NCBI GenBank assembly: GCA_963704615.1
Contig: OY969923.1
Location: forward strand, 4,030,001 to 4,094,000
Direction of reading: 5' to 3'
Length of the DNA stretch: 64,000 nucleotides
DNA from: Bog-756 sp963704615
Lineage (GTDB): Bacteria > Actinomycetota > Acidimicrobiia > Acidimicrobiales > RAAP-2
In this document: positions 34,540-43,547 of the stretch, piece after piece
Layout: the number at the start of each line of letters is the position of its first letter
Position numbering within the stretch: the stretch's first letter is position 1
The notes under the pieces: model-generated
Databases searched by the model: none
The model's input: only the letters and a program-made list of their open reading frames with translations
Told to the model about the DNA's origin: nothing
Program-made: the position numbers and the translations under genes

Positions 34540-36687
34540 TCAGCCGGTGACAGGATGGGTGGGCGTGATCCCGTTACCTAGAAGGTTGTCGAAACCATCG
34601 GGAATGGAGACCAGTCCGGGAGAGGTGCCGGGAACATCGGTGAGGCCGTACTGCCAGACGATGGCGTGGGTCCCCGGGTCGATGACCACCACCCGGTCGC
34701 GGTAGTCGTCGTTGAGCATGATCAGGCCGTTGGGCAGGCGCTCGGCCAGCGAGGGCTTCTTCAACATGGCATCACCGGACGGGGCGTCGTAAAGCCAGGT
34801 GACCTGACCGCTCCGGGTGAACTCGAGGGCGCGCCCTTCGGCCGGCGGGTCGTAGTCGGTCATCAGATACAGGTTGGGACCCACTTGCTGGGGATCGGAG
34901 GGGTAGTTGACGCTGGGGATGTGCACCGTCCACACCGGCCGGCCGGCCGGTGTGTACTCGTCGACCCACGACCCGTTGATCTCCGAGACGAGGACGTTCC
35001 CATCGGCCAATGGGGTGTCGCCGTTGGGGTAGGCGATCGACACCGGGGGGTCGTGGGCGTCGGCGCCGTTGCCGATCTGCCCGGTTACCTGGCCCTGGGG
35101 TGAGATGAAAAGGATGCGGTTGTTGGAGGCGTCGGCCACGGTGATGGTGCCCGACTTGAGCAGGTAGGCATCGTCGGGCTGGTCGAGGTACCCGGGGGCC
35201 GCGCCGGGCTGGCCGGGGTGCCCGTACTGCCAGAGGATCTTGCCCGACGGGTAGCCGATCTCGACGATGGTGTGGTTGTCCTCCTGGTTGGAGATGATCC
35301 CGGTGCCACCGCGGATGAAGAAGGCGTCATCGGGGAAGTAGAAGCCGCCGGGCGGCGGCGGCATGGTGGCCGACGGGTACTGCCAGGTGATGGCGCGCTG
35401 GGTGTTCATGGCGAGCAGCCGGTCGTTGCCGCGGTCGGCGATGAGGAGGGTGCCGGAGAAGGGAGAGCCGGCCCCCGGCGGCCCGGCGGGTCCCCCGTAA
35501 GTGCTCAGCCGCAGCGAGATCACCGAGGAGAGGGAACCGGAGGCCACGCCGGCCTGGTCGTTCCCCGCCTGGCCGGCCACCTCGCCGCCGACCAGGTAGC
35601 CCACGGCGGCGCGCCCGGCGCCCAGCGTGGCATAGCCGGCGAAGGCATCGGCCTGGGGGAGGAGCCCGGCGTCGAGCACCCGTCCGGAGGAGGGCACGAA
35701 GGCGTCGATCTGGGTGAGGGTCGCTCCCCCGGGGACCTGACCGCCGGCCACGTAGACGTTCCCGCCGAGGAGGAAGGCCGACGCCCCGTACAGGGGCTGG
35801 GGCAGGTGACCAACCACCACGGCCCGGTGGCTGGCGGGGTCGATCATCTGGATGTCGTCGGTGGCCACCGCGGCGGCGTCCGGTGACGGAACCTGACCGC
35901 CGAAGGCGTAGAGGCGACCGGCGTCGGCCACCACGGCCGGGTAGCGCACCGGGACGGGCAAGCTGGCCGCCGTCCTGAAGTGTGTCCCGTCGGTGGTGGC
36001 CAGTACCGACGGGAGGTAGTGGCTCCCGTCGTAGCCGCCGACCACATAGGTGGTGACACCGTGGTCACCGGTCGGGTTGGGGAGGGTGGCGGTGGCCAGG
36101 TCGGAGCGCGGCTGAGGGAGTTGGCCGGCCACCGACCCGGTCACCCCGGCCTGGGTGGGCGGTGAGCCCACCGGGAACGACTGCACGGTGGGTACGGTGT
36201 CGGGCGATCCGCCCCCCAGGACGAAGGTGGTCCGCCCGATGGTGGCGGCCGCCGCATCATGTACCGCGGCGGCCAGCGACCCGGAGCTGGTCACCCCGCC
36301 GGTGCGCGGATCGATGGAGGAGACCTGGGCGAGGGAGGTCCCCGCCGGGGTGATACCGCCAAGGACGGCCAACCGGTTGCCCGCGGCCACCACGGCCTCA
36401 CGGGAGAGCGGGGAGCCCATCTGCCACGGCTCGATCCCGGCTTCGATGGAGACCGGGGCCCGGGGCCCTGTGGCTGTGGCTGTGGACCGGTGCTGCCGCG
36501 TGGTGGGCGGTGCGCTTCCCCCCGACAGGGCGACCACCAGAACGCCGGTGATCAGGAGAACGACGAGGGCACCGGCGGCCACCCAACGGCGCTGCCTGTG
36601 CAGCCGACGGGCTCGCTGGGCCCGACGTCGGTTGCCCTCGTCCGGCATCGGCTCCCTGTCCATGGCTGCGGAGGATGCAGTGGTCAC
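34540..36687 (-). CDS. membrane-anchored kelch plus PQQ-like beta-propeller protein
   Basis: A 715-residue protein. A basic cytoplasmic N-terminus is followed by one membrane segment (WVAAGALVVLLITGVLVVAL) and a Ser/Thr/Pro linker. Residues about 90-400 are kelch repeats (NRLAVLGGITP, TTFVLGGGSPD, TTYVVGGYDGSHYLPSV, RLYAFGGQVP, NVYVAGGQVPGG). Residues about 410-715 form a second propeller of the PQQ/arylsulfotransferase type (ILWQYGHPGQPG, VTWLYDAPSG, IVWQYGLTDVPG). Both face outside. Start GTG 36687; ATG 36663 is possible. Its function is unknown, perhaps surface binding. Confidence 0.82.
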   Translation of the reverse strand: MTTASSAAMDREPMPDEGNRRRAQRARRLHRQRRWVAAGALVVLLITGVLVVALSGGSAPPTTRQHRSTATATGPRAPVSIEAGIEPWQMGSPLSREAVVAAGNRLAVLGGITPAGTSLAQVSSIDPRTGGVTSSGSLAAAVHDAAAATIGRTTFVLGGGSPDTVPTVQSFPVGSPPTQAGVTGSVAGQLPQPRSDLATATLPNPTGDHGVTTYVVGGYDGSHYLPSVLATTDGTHFRTAASLPVPVRYPAVVADAGRLYAFGGQVPSPDAAAVATDDIQMIDPASHRAVVVGHLPQPLYGASAFLLGGNVYVAGGQVPGGATLTQIDAFVPSSGRVLDAGLLPQADAFAGYATLGAGRAAVGYLVGGEVAGQAGNDQAGVASGSLSSVISLRLSTYGGPAGPPGAGSPFSGTLLIADRGNDRLLAMNTQRAITWQYPSATMPPPPGGFYFPDDAFFIRGGTGIISNQEDNHTIVEIGYPSGKILWQYGHPGQPGAAPGYLDQPDDAYLLKSGTITVADASNNRILFISPQGQVTGQIGNGADAHDPPVSIAYPNGDTPLADGNVLVSEINGSWVDEYTPAGRPVWTVHIPSVNYPSDPQQVGPNLYLMTDYDPPAEGRALEFTRSGQVTWLYDAPSGDAMLKKPSLAERLPNGLIMLNDDYRDRVVVIDPGTHAIVWQYGLTDVPGTSPGLVSIPDGFDNLLGNGITPTHPVTG

Positions 36688-36708
36688 CCGCCGTTCCCGG
36701 CTAGACCG

Positions 36709-37191
36709 TCACGCCTGGGCGTGACGGACCTCTCCGACTCGGGCGATGCGCACCATGCAGTTGTAGGTGACCACGGCGATGGCCAGGTGCATGACCATGA
36801 GGACGGCCACCGCCTTGAGGGGTTCCCCGTGCACCAGGATCCACACGTCGGGAACCAGGAGGACCAGGGTGACCACCACGGCCAGCCGGAGGTAGAGCCA
36901 GCGCGGCGCCGAGCTGATCCGGGTCACGATGGGCCAGGCCACACAGGCCACCACCACCCCGATCACGGTGAGCTTGGCGTAGTCCGAGAACCGGAAGTGG
37001 ACGAAGCCCTTGGTCGAGGGGAAGACCGCCGTCCCGATGGCCACCAGCGCCGCATCCGCCAGTAGAGAGCCGACCAGGGACGCCGCCGTGGCCACCACCA
37101 CCATCACCGCCGAGGGTTGCCGGTGACGAGGGGCCAGGTCCACCCGGACCAGGCGCAGCGCCTCCTCCAGGGTCGTGGGGTGCGAAATCAA
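36709..37191 (-). CDS. DUF6069 family membrane protein
   Basis: A 160-residue protein with four hydrophobic segments (VMVVVATAASLVGSLLADAA, LTVIGVVVACVAWPIVTRI, WLYLRLAVVVTLVLLVPDVW, AVAVLMVMHLAIAVVTYNCM). Their order, with RISSAPRWLY and H-x-A-x-A in the last helix, matches DUF6069. The start is TTG 37191 with GAGGAG seven bases upstream, a good site. It sits 20 bp upstream of the kelch gene, probably in one transcript. Function unknown. Confidence 0.75.
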   Translation of the reverse strand: MISHPTTLEEALRLVRVDLAPRHRQPSAVMVVVATAASLVGSLLADAALVAIGTAVFPSTKGFVHFRFSDYAKLTVIGVVVACVAWPIVTRISSAPRWLYLRLAVVVTLVLLVPDVWILVHGEPLKAVAVLMVMHLAIAVVTYNCMVRIARVGEVRHAQA

Positions 37192-37294
37192 AGGTTGCTC
37201 CTCGTTCGAAGTCTGTGGGGCCGGTGGCGGGCGGGCTGGCGACGACGCTCACCCAAATTTAATGGTCCTTCCTGACGGCGAGATGAAGGACTCG

Positions 37295-38503
37295 TCAGGT
37301 GGAGCTCGCCGCCGACATGGTGATGAAGTCGCGGGCCCACCACGAATCGAAGTAACGGGCGGGGGTGCCCACCATGGTGGGGAGGAGGTCGGCGCCGTTG
37401 GCCGGCGTGGCCGCCCCGGTCGGCATGCTCGGCGTGTAGCTGGCGAAGTTCACCCAGTCGGTGTTGATGTCGAGCTCCATGGCCCGGACCGCACCGGCGC
37501 GGGCCAGCAGGTCGGCCAGATCGGTGATGTTGAGACCAGGTCCCCCCACGTAGACGAGGGCGCCATCGGCGGTGACACCCACGCCGGAGCGCCACACGTA
37601 GACGGCGTTGCCCAGCGTCGCCCCCCACTGGGTGGTGTCGGTGGCACTGAGCCCCGGGACCGGCTGCCCGTGGTCGACCAGCAAGTCGAGGTTCTGTCGG
37701 ACGGCGACGACGTCCGGAGTCATGGCCACGTCAGTCCCCCAGGATCCGACGGTGGCCGCACCGCCGGCATAGACCACGAAGGACGCGGCCCCGGTTCGCA
37801 GGGGAAGGACGGTTCGGCCGTCTGTGAAGTACCCGCCGTTGGCCGCGGCCATGAGGAAGCCCGCATTGAAGGCGGCCACCAGTGTGCTTGCTGCCGTCGG
37901 GGAGACGGGAGCGGAGTGGAGGTACGGTCCCCCGGCAGGGATCTGACTCCCCGAGTAGAGCGTGGCCCGGAGCAGCTTGGTGTCCATCCAGGCGGCGCCG
38001 ACCACGTAGCTGGTGTGGATGGGATCCGGTCGGAGCGTGGTGACGTAGACGGCGGGAACGCCGCCGACCGGACGCCCGGCGGGCGACCACTGCCCCTCGC
38101 CGGGGATGGTCGGGCTGACCACCGGCGCAATGGTCGCAGGGGCGGGGAGATGGTCTGGCCCGGTCGCCACCACCGGTAGCGAATGGGGCCGTCGGATGGC
38201 GTCGGCCGGTGGTCGCCCTCCCACCGGCGGGGGGTGGTGGGCGTACCATTCGTTCTCCACCCAGTTGACGATTCCGGACCCGCCGTGCTGGCGGGCCCAT
38301 TCGGCGAACCGGACACTGACCGAGCTGCCCAGGGCCTGATCGGTCAGAGCCCCGCCCAGCGACACGGCCAACCACACCAGCAGCGCGGCGAGGGCGACGA
38401 AGACAGCCGTCCGCAGCGGGTGGCCTCGGAGTTTGCCGGGGTCACTTCGACGGGTCTGTTGGCCAGGAAGCGTGCGCCGACCGGTACCGAGGGCGCCGCT
38501 CAT
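37295..38503 (-). CDS. phosphodiester glycosidase (NAGPA) family protein
   Basis: A 402-residue, signal-anchored protein. LRTAVFVALAALLVWLAVSL is the anchor, with a proline-rich linker after it. The NAGPA-type domain (about 190-400) shows AAFNAGFLMAAANGGYF, PDVVAVRQNLDLLVDHGQ and VRAMELDINTDWVNF, the residues that build the phosphodiester active site in relatives. The relative removes N-acetylglucosamine from a sugar phosphodiester; bacterial substrates are cell-wall or exopolysaccharide linkages. ATG 38503 has GGGGA in good spacing, preferred to GTG 38521. Confidence 0.8.
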   Translation of the reverse strand: MSGALGTGRRTLPGQQTRRSDPGKLRGHPLRTAVFVALAALLVWLAVSLGGALTDQALGSSVSVRFAEWARQHGGSGIVNWVENEWYAHHPPPVGGRPPADAIRRPHSLPVVATGPDHLPAPATIAPVVSPTIPGEGQWSPAGRPVGGVPAVYVTTLRPDPIHTSYVVGAAWMDTKLLRATLYSGSQIPAGGPYLHSAPVSPTAASTLVAAFNAGFLMAAANGGYFTDGRTVLPLRTGAASFVVYAGGAATVGSWGTDVAMTPDVVAVRQNLDLLVDHGQPVPGLSATDTTQWGATLGNAVYVWRSGVGVTADGALVYVGGPGLNITDLADLLARAGAVRAMELDINTDWVNFASYTPSMPTGAATPANGADLLPTMVGTPARYFDSWWARDFITMSAASST

Positions 38504-38604
38504 CGGTCCCCGGTCGACCACGTCGGATCAGGTCGACCTCCCACCGATGCGCGTGCGGCCACCCGAACATGACGGTGGGACACCATGGGGCCAACCTATG
38601 GACC

Positions 38605-38626
38605 CTGTCTGAAGGACACGTGACAG
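38605..38626. promoter_or_regulatory. inverted repeat CTGTC/GACAG upstream of the phosphodiester glycosidase
   Basis: CTGTC (38605-38609) and GACAG (38622-38626) form an inverted repeat about 80 bp upstream of the glycosidase start. The same CTGTCA word occurs as a direct repeat upstream of the OmpR-type regulator gene, so this is a candidate target of that regulator. No -10/-35 was assigned. Confidence 0.35.
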
Positions 38627-38718
38627 ATCGGCCAAAATTGGTCGGAGATCCGATGGCCCGCACTCCCCTACCGATCAGCTCCCTCCGCCACCCCGGTGGA
38701 CGGACCCCTGGGTGCCGG

Positions 38719-39990
38719 CTACCGGGAGGTCGCGCTCCTCGCTGAGGCCGCGGTGATCGCCGACGGACCCTCGAGCGCACCAACTCCCGCCGATCGGGAG
38801 CGACCGGCGGTGGCCTGCCGCCACGACACCTCCATCCGGGCTCCACCCCCGGGAGCGTCGCCGATCACCCACGACCCGTCGGTGGCCCTGACCACCGAGT
38901 CGGCGATGGCCAGGCCCAGACCGGTGCCGCCCGGCGCCTCGGTGCCCCGATGGAAGCGGTCGAGCACCAGTTGCCGCTGGTCCACCGGTATCCCCGGGCC
39001 GGTGTCCTCCACTCGCAGGACCACCCGGTTGCCGGCGACGTGGACGGACACGTCGACACTCCCGTTACGGCCGGCGTACTTGCAGGCGTTGTCGACGAGA
39101 ACGCCGATGAGACGGTCGATCCATGCCGGGTCGGCGGTCACCCGGAAGGAGCGACCCTCTTGGATCTCCACTCGGAGGTGCACGCTCTTGGCCGAGGCGA
39201 CGGAGTGGAAGCGCCCCACCGACGCCGCGGCCACCACGGCCAGGTCGGCCTCTTCGACTTCCACCGCCGAGGTGCGTTGGTCGTCGATGCGGGCCAACCA
39301 CAGGAGATCGTTGACGATTTTCCGCAGGCGGTGGCCCTCGCCGCCGATGCGTTCCAGCACCTCCCGGTACTCCTGGGCGGAGCGGGTCCGGCTGAGCGCC
39401 AGTTCCACCTCGGCCTCGATGACACTGATGGGCGTCCGCAACTCGTGGGAGGCGTCGGCGGTGAACTCCACCTGGCGTCGGTGGATCAGCTCGAGCGGTG
39501 CCGAGGCCCGTAGCCCGATGATCAGGGATCCGATGAAGGTGGCCACCAACAGGAGGATCCCGAAGAGGAGCTCGGGAGCGATGAGGACGCTCTGCACCCG
39601 CTCGAGCTGGGCCAGGCTCTCCCCGGCGACCAGCCATCCGTCCCCCGAGCGGACGGCCGCGAAGCGAAAGTCGGTGCCGTTGATGGCAACGGTGGTGTCG
39701 CCGCCGCTCCAGCTGCGATCGGGGAGCTTCGGCGCACCGGAGGTGAGGGCGGTGGGCCGTCCCGTGGCGCTGACGCTCCAGACGAACCGGGGGGCGTCGT
39801 CGATGTCGTGGTCGGTGTCGGTGGGCGCTTGCGTCGACGTGGCCGGCGAGAAGGGGGTCGTCTCCTGGGCGAGGCGCTGGGCCAGGCGGACGTCGGCCTG
39901 GCCGGTCAGACGGTTGACTACTACCAGGTTGAGGGCGATCACCCCGAGGACGTAACAAAGCATGACCACCGCGGTGGCCACGATGGCCAC
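38719..39990 (-). CDS. sensor histidine kinase (EnvZ/HPK1 type)
   Basis: A 423-residue membrane sensor. The first membrane helix is IVATAVVMLCYVLGVIALNL, then an extracytoplasmic domain of about 130 residues, and a second helix (LLFGILLLVATFIGSLIIGL). The HisKA box is DASHELRTPISVIEAEVELA, then a long dimerisation helix. HATPase_c carries DNACKYAGRNGSVD (N box), VEDTGPGIPVDQR (G1) and GTGLGLAIADSVV (G2). It follows the response regulator by about 50 bp, a typical order. Start GTG 39990; the signal is unknown. Confidence 0.93.
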   Translation of the reverse strand: MAIVATAVVMLCYVLGVIALNLVVVNRLTGQADVRLAQRLAQETTPFSPATSTQAPTDTDHDIDDAPRFVWSVSATGRPTALTSGAPKLPDRSWSGGDTTVAINGTDFRFAAVRSGDGWLVAGESLAQLERVQSVLIAPELLFGILLLVATFIGSLIIGLRASAPLELIHRRQVEFTADASHELRTPISVIEAEVELALSRTRSAQEYREVLERIGGEGHRLRKIVNDLLWLARIDDQRTSAVEVEEADLAVVAAASVGRFHSVASAKSVHLRVEIQEGRSFRVTADPAWIDRLIGVLVDNACKYAGRNGSVDVSVHVAGNRVVLRVEDTGPGIPVDQRQLVLDRFHRGTEAPGGTGLGLAIADSVVRATDGSWVIGDAPGGGARMEVSWRQATAGRSRSAGVGALEGPSAITAASARSATSR

Positions 39991-40044
39991 CCGGGCTGCA
40001 TGGAAGCGCCGGTTTCTGGTGCCGCTAGTGACGGCCGTATCCGT

Positions 40045-40713
40045 TCATGAGGCCACGACCCGGTAGCCGGTGCCGCGCACCGTCTCGATCTGGGCCCGAC
40101 TCCCCCGGAGTTTGGACCGCAGCCTCCCCACGTGGACGTCGATGGTATTGGACCCCACTGCGTCGGCCTCGTCGTCCCACACGTGGACGGCTATCGACCG
40201 GCGGGTGACCACCGACGGGGAGCGACGAAGAAGGACCTCGAGCAGGCCCATCTCGGTCACGGTGAGGGAGATCGGGTCCCCACTGACCGTGGCCTGGCGC
40301 GCCCCGGGGTCGAATACCAGGTCACCGCATTCGAGCCGCGGTCCGATGCTGACGGCGGGCCGGCGCTGCAGGGCCTGCAGCCGGGCCAGCAACTCCCCGA
40401 AATCGAACGGCTTCACCAAATAGTCGTCCGCCCCGCTGTTCAGCCCGGAGATGCGGTCCGAGGTGGTGTCCCGTGCCGTGAGCATGAGGACCGGGACGTG
40501 GAGGCCCCGCCGCCGCGCCTCGGCGATCACCTCGACGCCGGTCATCCCGGGCATCCGCCAGTCGAGGACGGCGACGTCGTAGTCATAGCTGCGCAGGTAG
40601 AGCCCGGCCGCGTCCCCGTCGACCACCGCGTCCACCACATAGCCGTTCTCACGGAGGCCCCGCTCGAGGACGGACCGGAGGCCGGCATCGTCCTCGGCGA
40701 CCAGGACCCTCAC
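40045..40713 (-). CDS. OmpR/PhoB family response regulator
   Basis: A 222-residue transcription regulator. The receiver has VRVLVAEDDAGLRSVLERGL (acidic pair), VAVLDWRMPGMTGVEV (the phospho-accepting Asp) and LMLTARDTTSDRISGLNSGA with DDYLVKPFDFGELLARL (Lys). The winged-helix DNA-binding domain runs through TVTEMGLLEVLLRRSPSVV and SNTIDVHVGRLRSKLRG. GTG 40713 is chosen; the frame extends upstream but without protein character. It pairs with the sensor kinase downstream. A CTGTCA direct repeat lies about 60-75 bp upstream of the start, probably its own site. Confidence 0.94.
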   Translation of the reverse strand: MRVLVAEDDAGLRSVLERGLRENGYVVDAVVDGDAAGLYLRSYDYDVAVLDWRMPGMTGVEVIAEARRRGLHVPVLMLTARDTTSDRISGLNSGADDYLVKPFDFGELLARLQALQRRPAVSIGPRLECGDLVFDPGARQATVSGDPISLTVTEMGLLEVLLRRSPSVVTRRSIAVHVWDDEADAVGSNTIDVHVGRLRSKLRGSRAQIETVRGTGYRVVAS

Positions 40714-40772
40714 GTACGCCCCGACCGGGCGCTGGCTCTGTCGGACACCGTCCCCACGGTAGCCACCCCGCC

Positions 40773-40789
40773 TGACAGTTCGATGACAG
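40773..40789. promoter_or_regulatory. OmpR-type direct repeat (TGACAG x2, 11-bp period)
   Basis: TGACAG at 40773-40778 and 40784-40789, read on the minus strand as CTGTCA-N5-CTGTCA, lies 60-76 bp upstream of the response-regulator start. An 11-bp period direct repeat is what OmpR-family dimers bind, so autoregulation is plausible. Confidence 0.5.
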
Positions 40790-40897
40790 GACGAGCCATG
40801 CACCCGATCTCTGGGTGGCGTCAGTCATGATTCCGTCTGGTTGGCTGCACTGGTTGGAAACGCCCGGTGGATCGACTGCTGCCGGACCCCCACCCGC

Positions 40898-41113
40898 TCA
40901 GATGTCCCTTCGGACCAAGGCCAGGGCCAGTCGGGGACAGCTGGTGACCGCCCGCTGAGCATGATCGAGGAGGTGGTCCGGGACCGCTCCCGGCTCGATG
41001 ATCGGATATCCCCAGGGGTCGACACTGATGCGCTCGGGGAGAAGTTCGGCACATACCCCGGTACCGTCGCAGCGGACCGGGTCCACGACCAGCGAGAACT
41101 GTGACCTCTTCAT
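40898..41113 (-). CDS. ferredoxin (3Fe-4S type)
   Basis: A 71-residue electron carrier. The cluster ligands are in VDPVRCDGTGVCAELLPERI and the late TSCPRLALALVRR; three cysteines (C-x5-C ... C-P) are the pattern of actinobacterial 3Fe-4S ferredoxins, as in partners of cytochrome P450s. The ATG at 41113 overlaps the stop of the NuoF-like gene (TCAT on the plus strand), so it is the last gene of this redox operon and translated with it. It should be the soluble donor or acceptor for the NuoF-like protein. Confidence 0.92.
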   Translation of the reverse strand: MKRSQFSLVVDPVRCDGTGVCAELLPERISVDPWGYPIIEPGAVPDHLLDHAQRAVTSCPRLALALVRRDI

Positions 41114-42453
41114 CGGCTGGAACGCCGGCGAGTCACTGGCAGAGGGAGAACCGGGGGGTGCGTCGAGTGACACGGGCCCCGCTGAAGGTGGAGGCCGACG
41201 TGGCCCTCGAACACCCGCAGGGCGGTCCGGACGAACCGGGCCACACCATCGGGATGGGCACAGGCGCCCCGGCCCTCCACCAGACCGCACAGTGCGGGAA
41301 TATCGGAGACGCCGTTGCGCAGCGCCCGGGGCTGGACGGCCAGCGACTCCATCGCCGAGGCCAAAGCATCGAGGCCGTGGACGCAGGGGCCGCACTGGCC
41401 CGCACCCTGACCTTCGAGATACCGGACCACCCGACTGACCTCGAGCAGTGGGCAGACATCGACGGGAACGAGGATCACCACCCCGGCACCGATGGTCGAG
41501 CTTCGGTGGCGGGCGGCTTCCTCGGTCAACGGCATGGCCAGTGCCTCAGCAGTGGACAGCCAAGCACCTCCGTACCCCCCGAGGAGGACCCCTTGTACCG
41601 AGCGCTCCGCCAAGGGGGCCAAGCCGAGGACGGCGCCCAACGGGCGCCCGAGGGATGCCTCGATAATGCTGGGTTCGGGCCACCGGCCGGTGACGGTCAG
41701 CAGGGTGGAGCCGGGAGACTCCTGAGTCCCCACACTCCGGAACCACTGGGCCCCGAACCGGGCGATCAGCGAGGCGTGGGCCAACGACTCGACGTTCTGC
41801 ACGAGCGTGGGCCGACCCCGGACCCCCCGCTCCCGCACCGACCGGAGGCCCACGAACGATGGAATCCCTGGGTTCTGCCCGCTGATGGTGTTGACCACCG
41901 CCGACTCCTGTCCGGCCAAGTAGCGGTCGGGTGCGGTCACCACCTCGATGGTGCAGGGGTCGAGACCCCGACGCCGCCGTTCGGCGAGGGCGCGCTCGAC
42001 CGCCGGCCTGGCGAAGCCGGGAACGTGGACGACGATGTCCGGAGCCCCGATGGTGCGAGCGGCCACCACCGCCCCGTCGAGCACCAGATGGGGAAGTTGA
42101 CAGAGCAGGAGCCGGTCCTTACCGCTGGCCGGCTCGCTCTCCGAGCCGTTGGCCACCACCACCGGCCGACGCACGCCCACCCGGTGGACCGCTCGCCACT
42201 TGGTGCCGACCGGAAACCAGCCACCGCCCCGCCCGCGGAGCCCGCTGCGCTCCAACTCCTCGATGAACGTCTCGCCCTTCCAGTGGGGCAGCGCCCCCCA
42301 ACGCTCGAGGTGCTCGTCCAGCCCGACCGGTCGGCCGGAGGCGGCCACGCCGGCCAGCAGACGAACGCTGCCGGACGGGGCGGCAACCGAGGGCCGGAGA
42401 GGGACGGTGTCCGTCGACGAGCGCAGACCCCCTAACGACGCCGGCGGGGTCAC
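41110..42453 (-). CDS. NuoF-like flavoprotein (NADH-oxidoreductase 51 kDa domain, SLBB and Fe-S)
   Basis: A 447-residue soluble electron-input subunit. GLRGRGGGWFPVGTKWRAVH is the FMN/NADH loop and VVVANGSESEPASGKDRLLL the matching adenine-binding strand of NuoF. SLBB-type sheet follows (IPSFVGLRSVRERGVRGRPT and the GVLLGGYGGAWLS region). The C-terminal [4Fe-4S] domain has GQCGPCVHGLDAL and PALCGLVEGRGACAHP, with four cysteines. It may use NAD(P)H or ferredoxin. GTG 42453 overlaps the upstream stop (GTGA) and ATGA joins it to ferredoxin. No NuoE/NuoG partner is seen, unlike complex I. Confidence 0.87.
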   Translation of the reverse strand: MTPPASLGGLRSSTDTVPLRPSVAAPSGSVRLLAGVAASGRPVGLDEHLERWGALPHWKGETFIEELERSGLRGRGGGWFPVGTKWRAVHRVGVRRPVVVANGSESEPASGKDRLLLCQLPHLVLDGAVVAARTIGAPDIVVHVPGFARPAVERALAERRRRGLDPCTIEVVTAPDRYLAGQESAVVNTISGQNPGIPSFVGLRSVRERGVRGRPTLVQNVESLAHASLIARFGAQWFRSVGTQESPGSTLLTVTGRWPEPSIIEASLGRPLGAVLGLAPLAERSVQGVLLGGYGGAWLSTAEALAMPLTEEAARHRSSTIGAGVVILVPVDVCPLLEVSRVVRYLEGQGAGQCGPCVHGLDALASAMESLAVQPRALRNGVSDIPALCGLVEGRGACAHPDGVARFVRTALRVFEGHVGLHLQRGPCHSTHPPVLPLPVTRRRSSR

Positions 42454-43547
42454 GAACTGGTCCCGGTCACGGTGCCGGACAGGGCACCCGAGTTGGCGCC
42501 GGTCCTGAGGGTGAGTGTCAGGGTCTCCGAGTGGGGGGCGGACATCGCAGCCACCACGGTGTCGCCGTCCAGCGAGGTGACCGTCCCGCGGTAGGCGCCG
42601 AAGACCACCGAGCCCGAGGTCATGGCGATCCCACCACCCCGGGCCGGGGTCCCGTCGAGGATCACGGTGAGCGAGGTAGACGAGGGATCCTGCAGCTGCA
42701 GGGACAGGGTGTCTTGCACCTGCCCACGGGCGTCGGGGGCCGATGTGGTCTGGGACCCGATCAGGCCGAAGGTGAACGGGACCGCCGGCACGGCGCTCGC
42801 TCCGGCCGACCCGGACGAGAGGGTCGACGGGGCGGTAGCGCTCCTGCCGGCCAGTTGGGCGAGGAGGGCGGCCGAGGTGCCGGCCCGGTGCGACCACCCG
42901 GGGCGCAGGGGACCGACGGCGGCGAACACGGCCATGGCAACGACAACAACCGCCGCTCCCACCGCGGCGGCGACGCGCAGACCGGCCCCGAAGGTGCGGC
43001 CGGTGCCCACCCTCCAGGCCACCGCGGCCAGGACAGCGGCGGTGCACGCGGCGTCCAGGCCGAGGGCGAATGGGAGCGACGAGTCCGAGCCGCTGCCCAG
43101 GCTGTGGAACATGGCAATGGGCCAGCACAGATAGGCCAGCCAGTGGACGAACCGCCACGAGTCGTAGCCGATGCGGTGGCGGAGGGCACTGGTGACCAGC
43201 ACCACCAGCAGGAGGTCGAAGGCCAGGGCCCCGAGCCCCACCCAGAGGGGGCGGTAGGGGGTCAGGAAGGGAACGAAGGCGTCGGCGAATCCGATGGGCA
43301 CATAGCCGTCGCTCACCGTGGTGACCACGTGGAGGGCCACGAAGCCCACGCAGAACAACGAGAGGTTCCGGTGCACGCCTTGGGAGAGGAACCGGGGCCA
43401 GCGCTCGGTGGTCCAACCTACCGAGGCCACCACGCCGAGGACCACGGTGGCGGTCAGTAGGACCAGGGCGACCAGTCCGGTCGAGCGGGTGAGGTACCAC
43501 AAGGCCTTCCCGCCGGTGGCGGCCACGGGCAGGGCGACGGCGGTCAC
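42450..43547 (-). CDS. ferric reductase-like transmembrane protein with C-terminal extracytoplasmic domain
   Basis: A 365-residue membrane protein. The first ~220 residues carry six or so helices. HRNLSLFCVGFVALH (His at a 14-residue spacing) and HWLAYLCWPIAMFH (13 spacing) give four candidate heme ligands, as in ferric-reductase/YedZ-type di-heme proteins. Residues about 225-365 form a separate Ser/Thr/Gly-rich beta domain outside the membrane (SLSLQLQDPSSTSLTVILDG, then SVVFGAYRGTVTS) with no family recognised. GTG 43547 overlaps the ApbE stop. It would pass electrons across the membrane from the NuoF-like/ferredoxin side. Confidence 0.85.
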   Translation of the reverse strand: MTAVALPVAATGGKALWYLTRSTGLVALVLLTATVVLGVVASVGWTTERWPRFLSQGVHRNLSLFCVGFVALHVVTTVSDGYVPIGFADAFVPFLTPYRPLWVGLGALAFDLLLVVLVTSALRHRIGYDSWRFVHWLAYLCWPIAMFHSLGSGSDSSLPFALGLDAACTAAVLAAVAWRVGTGRTFGAGLRVAAAVGAAVVVVAMAVFAAVGPLRPGWSHRAGTSAALLAQLAGRSATAPSTLSSGSAGASAVPAVPFTFGLIGSQTTSAPDARGQVQDTLSLQLQDPSSTSLTVILDGTPARGGGIAMTSGSVVFGAYRGTVTSLDGDTVVAAMSAPHSETLTLTLRTGANSGALSGTVTGTSS

